Assembly (NCBI GenBank): GCA_046155505.1 | Contig: JBJXFK010000111.1 | Coordinates: 1 to 48,289, forward strand | Direction of reading: 5' to 3' | DNA from: JBJXFK01 sp046155505 | Lineage (GTDB): Bacteria; Planctomycetota; Phycisphaerae; UBA1845; Fen-1342 | Length of the DNA stretch: 48,289 bases | Shown: positions 33,074-40,751 of the stretch, in pieces | How positions within the stretch are numbered: the first letter of the stretch is position 1 | Layout: every line of letters begins with the position of its first letter | Made by a program: the position numbers and the translations under genes | The notes under the pieces: model-generated | Told to the model about the DNA's origin: nothing | The model's database searches: none | What the model saw: the letters and a program-made list of their open reading frames with translations, nothing else

Positions 33074-35299
33074 TTACGGCAACGGCAGACGACGAATCGC
33101 CGGGCCGTCGATCGGATCGGCTGACTCGATGTCACCCTTTTCGTTCAGCACGTCGGACTCAACCAGCTTGCGCGGTCGGGCACCCATGCTGAACGCGACC
33201 ATGTCCACCGTATCGAGCACGCCGTCGTCGTTGAGGTCTGCCCGACGCAGGTGGCCGAGGCCCATCGTGTCAAGCTCTTCGACCGTGATCGAGTCGATCG
33301 GACCCGTGTCGGGCGCATCCAGCATCAATGCTACGCCGCAGCAATTGGGTGCGTGCGACAGCAGGAAGTTGATTTGGATGAACGCGAAGTCCTCGGTGAA
33401 GACCAGGCCCGGCGTGCCGATGCTGCCGCTGATATCCGCGTGCGGATAAAGCGTCGCACAAGTCGTGTTCGGCGAGCCGTAGTTGACGCCGAACTGGAAC
33501 GAATAGACGCCGAAGTCAAGGATGTCGATGAAGTCGTCATCATTGAACTTGCCGCCGATGAGCTTGTCACGGCCGGTGAACGACGCGGCGAACTGCGTGC
33601 CGAGATCGGTCAGCGGGTCGATCGTGCGACGGAGCGTGTGCAGGCGATCACGTGCGGTGATGCACGTATACGCGCCGCACGGCACGTCGATCGTGTCGCT
33701 CGCCATGCCCGCGGTGAAGTTCATCACGGCGGAGACGACGTTCGACGACGGTCCGGTGCAATCGAAGAGCTCAAACGTGATGCAGCGCGAGCCGTTGAAA
33801 GCCCACTCGAGTTGCACATCGACGACCAGTTCGCTGACGGCGTCAACGGTGACGGTGAACGACGCACTGCCGACGTTGGCGCACTCGTCGGTGCCTCGGG
33901 CATAGACGCGGTGCGTGCCGGTCGGGAAGGTGCTGGACGTGCCGACCTGACCGATTACGTCGAGCGACGAATCGTCGTTCAGGTCGATGTCATAGGTGAT
34001 CGCCGGAGCGCCGTCGCAGTTGTCGGTCGCACTGGCGGCGTTCCAGGCAACCAGCGCGTCGCAACCGCCGGCGTCGGCGTTGGTAACGATGTTGCCGTTG
34101 CCGAGCGTGACGACCGGCGCGGTCGCATCATTCACGTCGCCCGTCGCATTCGCGGCGAGCTTAGCGTTACCGCAGCAGTCGGCGGCGTTGACGGTGAGTT
34201 GCACGGTTGCCGGGCAACTCGTGAGACCGCTGACCAGAACACTGCCGCTGACCGAAACCGTGTCGGCATCGACCTGCGAGATGTTGATGGTCGGCGTGCC
34301 GAGCGTGGCGTTCGCCGTCGTCAGCGAAACCGACGCCGAGACATTCGCCGCCAGCAGGCAGCAATTGTCATTGATCGTCGCCGCGAAGGTGACGAGGCGC
34401 TCGCACGCGCCATCCACGTCGCCACCGGTAACGCTGATCGGGCCGGCCGTCGGCGCGGCATCGTCAATCGTGATCGGCGGCAGCGGATTCTGGGTGAACA
34501 GAACCGGATCGCCGAACTCGTCGCTCAGCTTGTTCTGCAGCGGGCCAGCATCGGGCAGGAACCCGACCGTCGCAGCAAGCGAGCACGCCGCCGACATTGC
34601 ATTGACGGTGAAGCTCAGTCGCGCGATGACCGTGTCCGCGGTCGTGCCTGCGCCGCCGAAGATGCTCACGCCGGCCGAGTAGAAGATCTTGTTCGGCGCG
34701 ATGGGCATGTCGATGATCTCGGTGACGAACGGGGCATCGCCGACCACGCCGCCGATGTATGTGAGCAGCGAGTTGTCGTAGCTCAGGTAGAACTGACCGC
34801 CGACGATGATTGGCACCAGATCGGTGAGCTTGATCTCGACGACGAGCGTATCGCCCGGTTCGAGGCAGGTGTCGCCGCCTTGCGGCAGGAGCGAAACCGT
34901 CGCCGGGTTGCAGAGCCACGGGCAGTAGTCGACGTTCAGATTCGTGACCGGGTTGCCGAGACCGTCGGTGTTTGACATGGTTGCAGCGGCGAAGCAGGGC
35001 GGATTGCCGGCCTCATCGGTGCCGTTCGGATCCTCCGGACCGGTGCAGTCGCCCCACCAGTTGTCCTCGGCGTTCTGAACCGTCGCGCCGAACATACTGA
35101 AGTCGTAGTCGAGATTGCTATAGATCTTGTTGAGGTTCGCGGTCGTTGCGACGGTTCCGCTGCCGGTCTCAAATACGTTGAAGCCGTAGAGCCAGTCGGA
35201 GATGTCGTTATGCAAAGCGGTGACTCCGAGCAGGCCTGAATTGCTGAAGGCGAAGATGCCTGCGCTGTTCGGATCGGCCGGGTTGTCGTTGCCTGTGAG
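33074..35299 (-). CDS. 5'-truncated secreted multidomain protein (beta-helix remnant, cohesin-like, Ig-like)
   Basis: The frame is open from just inside a TGA at 35302-35300 to 33074, about 740 codons, with no ATG near the beginning; a TTG at 35215 is the first start-like codon. There is no signal peptide. The first ~130 residues are the end of a right-handed beta-helix (GIFAFSNSGLLGVTALHNDI; VQNAEDNWWGDCTGPEDPNG). A cohesin-like module follows (LEPGDTLVVEIKLTDLVPI; QFYLSYDNSLLTYIGG). Then come three Ig/HYR-like repeats with paired cysteines and two dockerin-like loops (FNDDDFIDILDFGVYSFQFG; DLNDDGVLDTVDMVAFSMG). It ends in RLPLP, without the FG-x-x-C tail. The absence of a start and export signal suggests a broken gene or an assembly join at ~35300. 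Confidence 0.75.
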   Translation of the reverse strand, partial: LTGNDNPADPNSAGIFAFSNSGLLGVTALHNDISDWLYGFNVFETGSGTVATTANLNKIYSNLDYDFSMFGATVQNAEDNWWGDCTGPEDPNGTDEAGNPPCFAAATMSNTDGLGNPVTNLNVDYCPWLCNPATVSLLPQGGDTCLEPGDTLVVEIKLTDLVPIIVGGQFYLSYDNSLLTYIGGVVGDAPFVTEIIDMPIAPNKIFYSAGVSIFGGAGTTADTVIARLSFTVNAMSAACSLAATVGFLPDAGPLQNKLSDEFGDPVLFTQNPLPPITIDDAAPTAGPISVTGGDVDGACERLVTFAATINDNCCLLAANVSASVSLTTANATLGTPTINISQVDADTVSVSGSVLVSGLTSCPATVQLTVNAADCCGNAKLAANATGDVNDATAPVVTLGNGNIVTNADAGGCDALVAWNAASATDNCDGAPAITYDIDLNDDSSLDVIGQVGTSSTFPTGTHRVYARGTDECANVGSASFTVTVDAVSELVVDVQLEWAFNGSRCITFELFDCTGPSSNVVSAVMNFTAGMASDTIDVPCGAYTCITARDRLHTLRRTIDPLTDLGTQFAASFTGRDKLIGGKFNDDDFIDILDFGVYSFQFGVNYGSPNTTCATLYPHADISGSIGTPGLVFTEDFAFIQINFLLSHAPNCCGVALMLDAPDTGPIDSITVEELDTMGLGHLRRADLNDDGVLDTVDMVAFSMGARPRKLVESDVLNEKGDIESADPIDGPAIRRLPLP

Positions 35300-35827
35300 T
35301 CAGAATCATGTTTGTATGCACAATGTGTGAAATTGTGCGCAATCGGTGCGGAAATTGGACAACTCTCCGCGAAACTCCGGTGGATGCCTAAGGTTCGGCT
35401 TCCCGTCAGTTCTCAGTCATCGGCACGCAAGGGCGTCGACACGGGTAATGCAAGTTCAATACTTGTCAGCGGTTACCTGCGTCTGACGGGTTGCGGTCGT
35501 GGGTCGCTTGCGAAGTGCGTGCGAGGTGACACGAGACGGCGGAGTTTGCATGCAAACTGTCGGCGGATGTTCGACAGTCGCGAAATTGCTGCGCTGTTCA
35601 CGACTGGACAAGGGTTGGACGAGACGCTTTGGCATCAAATGGCGATGCCGCACTCAACGACAGTTACGCGTTCAAGCGTCGGCGCTCCGCGCTCGGCTTG
35701 TTGCGTTTGCGGTCAGATGTGCAGCCCTTAACTCGCGAGTCAACACTCCCCGCGAGCTACCCCACTCGCTCGCGCTCGGGGTTCGGTTTTAGCGCGCGGC
35801 CCTCGCGGCACATTCGCCGGCGGACAG
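35300..35827. other. Non-coding region upstream of the truncated gene
   Basis: 528 bases, less GC-rich than its surroundings, with no convincing gene. It contains three dyads: GCACAAT/ATTGTGC (35318-35338), the perfect 16-base palindrome AGTTTGCATGCAAACT (35543-35558), and ACTGTCG/CGACAGT (35556-35578). 35751-35786 is a copy of the CGAGCGAGTGGGG repeat seen at 14220-14330. Confidence 0.6.
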
Positions 35828-37711
35828 CTATGCGCGGCTCAGCATCCGTCGCAACAGCGGAAACAGCACTGCCCCGCTGACGGCGACGAACGCGATGCAG
35901 ATCGCCGCGGCGACCCACTGCCCATAGAGCGCATTGCCCGCCGCAAATAGCGCTGAGTAGATAAACACGCAGCCCAGCAGCGAGCCGAGCAGCGCCTCGC
36001 CCAGGCTGTCGCCCGACTCGCCGGCCGCCGCGCTGGCGCGAATCGTCGACCAACCCGGACCGGCGGGGCGGATACGCTCGTAGAACCGTAACAGCGTCGC
36101 GCGGTCGGTCGGCGGCGTAAGCAGCGTGACGACAACCCAGGCAATCGTCGTCGTCACCACCGTCACGATCAGGCCGACGTGATCGACCACTTGCAGAGCT
36201 CCTGCCGCATTCGGTTTGAACATGCCCGCGTCGCGCAGCCAGTCGACGAGCAACCCCGGCTCACCGACGGCGGTTGCGAGCAGTCGATTCAACACAAAAA
36301 TCGCAATCGAAACCAAGAACGAGACTGCCATGCCGGCAATCTCGCTCCACGCATTCACCCGCCACCAGAACCAGCGCAGCAGATAGACCGAGCCGGTGCC
36401 CGCGCCGATCGAGAGCATCAGCCCGAACGCATCGCCCGCCGTCGTCAGCGCGAACATGAGCGCGCCCGAGAAGATCATCAACAACGCCGATACGACGCGT
36501 CCCATCCACACCAGCGCACCTTCCGACGCGCGCGGATCGACGAAGCGCCGGTAGAAATCAAGCACCAGATACGAGGTGCCCCAGTTCATATGCGTCGTCA
36601 TCGTCGACACATACGCCGCGAGCAATGATGCAACCAGCAGACCCAGCAAGCCATGCGGCAGGCGCGTGAGCATCGCCGGGTAGGCGAGATCGTGGCCGAT
36701 GAGCGACGGATCGACATGCGGTAGCGCGCGGCGAATGTCGTCGAGCGTCGGGAAGACGAGCAGACTGCAAAGGGCGACGATGATCCACGGCCACGGGCGC
36801 AGCGCGTAATGGGCGAGATTGAACCAAAGCGTGCCGAGCAGGGCGTCGCGCTCGCTGCGGGCGGCGAGCATTCGCTGCGCGATATAGCTGCCGCCGCCCG
36901 GCTCGGCCCCGGGATACCAGACCGACCACCACTGCACGAGCAGCGGAATGAGAAACAGCGGCAGCAGCGCGTCCCAGTTGGTGACCGTCGCTCCGCTCGC
37001 ATCGGCGACATGCAACGGCGGCAGCATGCTCAGCTTGTCCGGGTGAGCGGCGCCGACTTTGGCGAGCATGCCGCTCAATCCGCCGACTTCGGGTTGTTGG
37101 AGCGCGACGAACGCCGCTGCGAACACGCCGACCATCGCGAGCACGAATTGCACCAGATCGGTGGCGAGCACGCCCCACAGGCCGGAGATGCTGCCGAAGA
37201 CGATGCAGATGAGTGCGCAGACGATCACGGTCTGCTCGCGCGGCCAGCCCAGCATGACGCTGCCGATTTTCGCCGCGGCCAGCGTGACGGACGCCATGAT
37301 GATGCAGTTGAAGAACAGCCCGAGATAGATCGCGCGAAAGCCGCGAAGAAACGCCGCCGATTTGCCGCTGTAGCGCAGTTCGTAGAATTCTAGATCGGTC
37401 AGCACGCCGCTGCGTCGCCAGAGCCGGGCGTAGAAAAACACGGTCGTCATGCCGGTGACGAGGAACGCCCACCAGAGCCAGTTTTTCGCGACGCCGCCGG
37501 TGCGGACGAAGTCGGTGACGAGGTTGGGCGTGTCGGTGCTGAAGGTGGTAGCGACCATGGATGTGCCGATCAGCCACCACGGTGCGGATTGGCCGGAGGC
37601 GAAGAACTCGGTTGTGCCCTTGCCCGATCGACGGATGTAAAACAGCACCGGCAGGAAGGTGATCAGGGTGCAGACGATGACGACGGTCCAGTCGAGCGAG
37701 TTGAGCTGCAT
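35828..37711 (-). CDS. Sodium:solute symporter family transporter
   Basis: Polytopic transporter of 627 residues of the SSS family. It begins MQLNSLDWTVVIVCTLITFL, then FFASGQSAPWWLIGTSMVAT, a hallmark of helix 1-2 in this family, and shows VQWWSVWYPGAEPGGGSYIA and MNWGTSYLVLDFYRRF. About 13-14 membrane helices are visible. The substrate is not predictable. The ATG at 37711 is chosen because 124 upstream in-frame codons look non-coding and lack helices. It stands alone. Confidence 0.9.
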   Translation of the reverse strand: MQLNSLDWTVVIVCTLITFLPVLFYIRRSGKGTTEFFASGQSAPWWLIGTSMVATTFSTDTPNLVTDFVRTGGVAKNWLWWAFLVTGMTTVFFYARLWRRSGVLTDLEFYELRYSGKSAAFLRGFRAIYLGLFFNCIIMASVTLAAAKIGSVMLGWPREQTVIVCALICIVFGSISGLWGVLATDLVQFVLAMVGVFAAAFVALQQPEVGGLSGMLAKVGAAHPDKLSMLPPLHVADASGATVTNWDALLPLFLIPLLVQWWSVWYPGAEPGGGSYIAQRMLAARSERDALLGTLWFNLAHYALRPWPWIIVALCSLLVFPTLDDIRRALPHVDPSLIGHDLAYPAMLTRLPHGLLGLLVASLLAAYVSTMTTHMNWGTSYLVLDFYRRFVDPRASEGALVWMGRVVSALLMIFSGALMFALTTAGDAFGLMLSIGAGTGSVYLLRWFWWRVNAWSEIAGMAVSFLVSIAIFVLNRLLATAVGEPGLLVDWLRDAGMFKPNAAGALQVVDHVGLIVTVVTTTIAWVVVTLLTPPTDRATLLRFYERIRPAGPGWSTIRASAAAGESGDSLGEALLGSLLGCVFIYSALFAAGNALYGQWVAAAICIAFVAVSGAVLFPLLRRMLSRA

Positions 37712-38097
37712 GGCGAAGCGATTCCTGAATCGGGACGAGCGTCGAAATTGAGCGATGGTTGTGCTCGGTCGCCTGGCGGCGGTCGATGCGTGCGGCGGAT
37801 CGTAGTCGAAATTGAATTGAAGCGAGACCGGTCGGAGACCGGTCCCCCAGCGCTGCGTTGCGCGAGTCCCAGACCGCGTTTGTCCGGCCGCCGGCCGTCG
37901 TTGCCGCGAATTTCGGCTTGCTACCCCGTCGCTTCGCAAGCTATCCTGCACATGGGGTCGATTCGATTGCTGACAGACGGCATCAGGCCCTGAATTCGTG
38001 ACACGGGAAAGCTTTACGCGGGGTCTATGCGGCGTATGGCCGCGCGAACACTCGCCGTGCGGCGTTTGCAAACCTCGGACCAACCGCAGGAGTTGTC
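37712..38097. other. Divergent intergenic region
   Basis: 386 bases between the leftward symporter and the rightward deiminase. It contains a short duplicated GAGACCGGTC unit (about 37831-37849). AGGAG at the right end is the deiminase ribosome-binding site. I see no gene. Confidence 0.5.
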
Positions 38098-39759
38098 ATG
38101 CGAAACTGGATTCGTCGGAGCGTGTTCGTCGGCTCGATCGTTTGTGCGGCCACAATTGCGGCGGCGCAGGATGACTATCCACGCGAATGGCCGGAAGATG
38201 TGCCGACCGACACCCTGCCGCGCTATCGCACGGCCGCGGAGCAGGCGTACGAACTCGAAAACCCGTGGATCGAGGATCGCGGCCCCGGCACGACGCCAAT
38301 TGGCCCGGTCCAGTGCGTCGCCGAATATGAGCCGATGGAGGGGTTGTGCCTGTCGTGGGAAGGCGGCGGGTCGCTCACCGCGATCGTTACCGAAATCGCG
38401 CGGCACATCACGACGACCGGCAACGGCATTGCATACATCGCGGTGGACAGTACGTCGGTACGCACGTCGGCGACGACGGCGCTCACCAACGCCGGTATCA
38501 ACATGAGCCGGGTGCAGTTCATCGTGCGCACGGTCGATTCGATCTGGATTCGCGACTACGGCCCGCGCTACATCTATGAAGGCGACTGCCGCGCGATCGC
38601 CGATCACACTTATAACGTCACGTCGCGCGTGAATGACAACTCGTGGCCGATTGGGTTTGGTACGTACAAGCGGCACGCGCGATATGACCTGCCGTTGCGT
38701 CATGGCGGCGGCAACTATCATCTCGACGAAAACGACAACGGCTTTGCCACGCGGCTGATCGTGAACGAAAACCCGACTCGCACGCAGGCACAGATTGTTG
38801 ATTTGTGGCGCACGTACCAGGGCATCACCACGAACATCCTTGACGCGTTTCCGACTTCGGTTGATGCGACGCAGCACATCGATATGTGGATGCAGATCGT
38901 CGGGCCAACGACGGTGTTCATCAGCGATTGGCCGAATAACCCCGGCTCGGTCCAGGACAACATCTGCGAAGCGGCGACCACGCTCATGGCGGCTCGCGGA
39001 TTCACGGTGCATCGCCTGCCGGCGCGGGTGATCAACTTCACGCATTACACATATACGAACATGGTGATCTTCAATGATGTGGTGATCATCCCCAGCTACA
39101 CGAACGCGACGATTTCGCCGTGGAACGCCCCTGCACTGGCCACGATTCAGGCCGCGCTGCCGGGCAAGACGATTGTGCAGCTCAACGCCCAATCGATCGT
39201 GCCGCTGGCGGGCGTGTTTCATTGCATTGTGATGCATGTGCCGGTGCCGAAGAATGGCGTGAATCCGAGCGTTCACCTGCGCAGTTTGCGCGGTCCCGAG
39301 ACGCTGACGCCGGGACAGAACGCGGTGATCAACTGGATCTCGGACGACGATCGGCTCGTGTCGAATATCGACATTCTGCTGTCCGTCGACGGCGGTCAAA
39401 CTTTCCCGACCACCATCGCCGCGGCAACCGCGGACGATGGCGTGCACACGTGGTTGGTGCCGAATGTGTACGCGCGCCACGCGCGGATTCGGCTGGTCGC
39501 GCGCGACGCCGACGGCAACACGGGCAGCACGCAGAGCGTGGACGAGCTGTTTATCAACGGCACGCGACCGCCATGCGCCGGCGATGCGGATGGCGATTTT
39601 GATGTCGATCTGACGGACCTCGCGCGTTTGCTCGGTTCGTTCGGCACATGCGACGGCGATGCGGCTTATGACGTCAACGTCGATTTCGACGCCGACAACT
39701 GCGTGGCACTCGGCGACCTGTCGATGCAGCTCACGGTCTTCGGCGAACCTTGCCCGTAG
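38098..39759 (+). CDS. Secreted agmatine-deiminase/PAD-like protein with dockerin-type Cys tail
   Basis: 553 residues. The signal peptide covers residues 1-23. The guanidino-group-modifying fold of the porphyromonad peptidylarginine deiminase/agmatine deiminase family is complete by eye: VAEYEPMEGLCLSW, D147 and D153 in DSIWIRDYGP, GGN at 204-206, H260-x-D262 in QHIDMW, and the nucleophile C376 in FHCIVMHVP. After an Ig-like domain the tail has dockerin-like loops (DADGDFDVDLTDLARLLGSFG; a degenerate second) and ends in CP. It would deiminate agmatine or protein arginine outside the cytoplasm. The ATG has AGGAG six bases upstream. A free agmatine deiminase would be cytoplasmic, so export points to a protein or external substrate. 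Confidence 0.9.
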   Translation: MRNWIRRSVFVGSIVCAATIAAAQDDYPREWPEDVPTDTLPRYRTAAEQAYELENPWIEDRGPGTTPIGPVQCVAEYEPMEGLCLSWEGGGSLTAIVTEIARHITTTGNGIAYIAVDSTSVRTSATTALTNAGINMSRVQFIVRTVDSIWIRDYGPRYIYEGDCRAIADHTYNVTSRVNDNSWPIGFGTYKRHARYDLPLRHGGGNYHLDENDNGFATRLIVNENPTRTQAQIVDLWRTYQGITTNILDAFPTSVDATQHIDMWMQIVGPTTVFISDWPNNPGSVQDNICEAATTLMAARGFTVHRLPARVINFTHYTYTNMVIFNDVVIIPSYTNATISPWNAPALATIQAALPGKTIVQLNAQSIVPLAGVFHCIVMHVPVPKNGVNPSVHLRSLRGPETLTPGQNAVINWISDDDRLVSNIDILLSVDGGQTFPTTIAAATADDGVHTWLVPNVYARHARIRLVARDADGNTGSTQSVDELFINGTRPPCAGDADGDFDVDLTDLARLLGSFGTCDGDAAYDVNVDFDADNCVALGDLSMQLTVFGEPCP

Positions 39760-39798
39760 GCTCGGCATCGTCGACGATAGCGACGCGCGAACGCACTG

Positions 39799-39905
39799 GT
39801 AGGGTGGGCATTGCCGACCATTACACTCGTCGCGCGAGCGGTTACGAATGGTGGGCGATGCCCACCCTACGGTGAGTTGCGAATGGTGGGCGATGCCCAC
39901 CCTAC
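39799..39905. repeat. Palindromic GTAGGGTGGGCA repeat, one and a half copies
   Basis: 39799-39870 is a full element (GTAGGGTGGGCATTGCC to GGGCGATGCCCACCCTAC). 39878-39905 repeats its right half. It lies 17 bases before the nuoI start. The same family occurs at 6647-6719 and 8795-8866. Confidence 0.9.
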
Positions 39906-39921
39906 GGTGAGTACAATTTTT

Positions 39922-40524
39922 ATGCGTGACGATGACGTGATCATTCTCGAGCCGCCTCTGCTGTCCGCGGCCGAGCGTCTCTATTTGCCACAGATTGTCG
40001 AAGGCATGCGCACGACGCTGCGGCACATGTTCAGCAAAAAGCTGCGCGACAAACGCGTCGTGCAATACCCCGAGCAGAAGCGGCAATTGCGCGTCGAAAA
40101 CTACCGCGGCGTACACCGCCTGAACAAAGACCCCGATGGTCGCGTCGCCTGCGTGGCCTGCTTCATGTGCAGTACCGCCTGCCCGGCGCATTGCATTCAC
40201 ATCGAAGCCGGCGAGTCGCCTTGGCCCGACCGCGAGAAGTACCCGGTCAAGTTCGACATTGACGAGCTGCGCTGTATCTACTGCGGCATGTGCGAAGAGG
40301 CCTGCCCTTGCGACGCGATCGAGCTGACGCCGCACTATGAGCTGGTCGCCCGCTCGCGGCACGAGATGATCTTCGACAAAGAGAAGCTGCTGCACGTTTT
40401 TGATCAGACCAAGGACATCAAGCCGCGCAAGAACCCGGCGGTGACCAACTACGGCCTGACCGGCGGACAGGACAAGGGCGTGGCGACGCCGAATACGGAG
40501 CCGAAAATCGGCGACGTGCACTGA
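39922..40524 (+). CDS. nuoI: NADH-quinone oxidoreductase subunit I
   Basis: 200-residue NuoI, which carries the N6a and N6b [4Fe-4S] clusters linking the peripheral and membrane arms of complex I. Both motifs are intact: CVACFMCSTACP (then CI) and CIYCGMCEEACP. The segment MRTTLRHMFSKKLRDKRVV precedes them, as usual. The ATG at 39922 follows a repeat cluster; the longer frame to 39811 is repeat-derived. In most operons nuoJ follows directly, but here a leftward secreted-protein gene intervenes. Confidence 0.95.
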   Translation: MRDDDVIILEPPLLSAAERLYLPQIVEGMRTTLRHMFSKKLRDKRVVQYPEQKRQLRVENYRGVHRLNKDPDGRVACVACFMCSTACPAHCIHIEAGESPWPDREKYPVKFDIDELRCIYCGMCEEACPCDAIELTPHYELVARSRHEMIFDKEKLLHVFDQTKDIKPRKNPAVTNYGLTGGQDKGVATPNTEPKIGDVH

Positions 40525-40540
40525 ACGGAAGAGAATCTAA

Positions 40541-40711
40541 ACACAGAGGCGCAGAGTACACAGAGAAATTCGGATCGCGGAGAACTGACGATTCGCTCGC
40601 GCCGAAACGACGTGCGGGATTCGACCGCGAAATTTGCAGGACTCGGAAGAACGGACGGGTCATCCACGATCGTGCTTCTTTTTCTCTGTGTCCTCGGCGC
40701 CTCTGTGTTTC
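40541..40711. repeat. Inverted CACAGAGG repeat pair after nuoI
   Basis: The left arm at 40541-40566 (ACACAGAGGCGCAGAGTACA...) and the right arm at 40680-40711 (CTCTGTGTCCTCGGCGCCTC...) are inverse copies with about 110 bases between. No gene is seen inside. Confidence 0.85.
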
Positions 40712-40751
40712 AAGTGCATTCAACCGCTTCGATTGTCTGTCGGTCTTCCGC

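Noticed and set aside
33251..34975. 574-codon open frame on the plus strand
   Set aside because: Antisense shadow of the truncated multidomain protein; composition dominated by Arg, Val, Asp and Ala without motifs.
35312..35731. 139-codon open frame in the gap before the symporter
   Set aside because: No ribosome-binding site, Cys/Arg/Ser-rich composition, ends in a repeat; no support as a gene.
38014..40521. 835-codon open frame on the minus strand
   Set aside because: It lies antisense to the deiminase and nuoI, both with intact motifs. Its translation is Arg/His/Val-rich with no domain, typical of the opposite strand of GC-rich genes.
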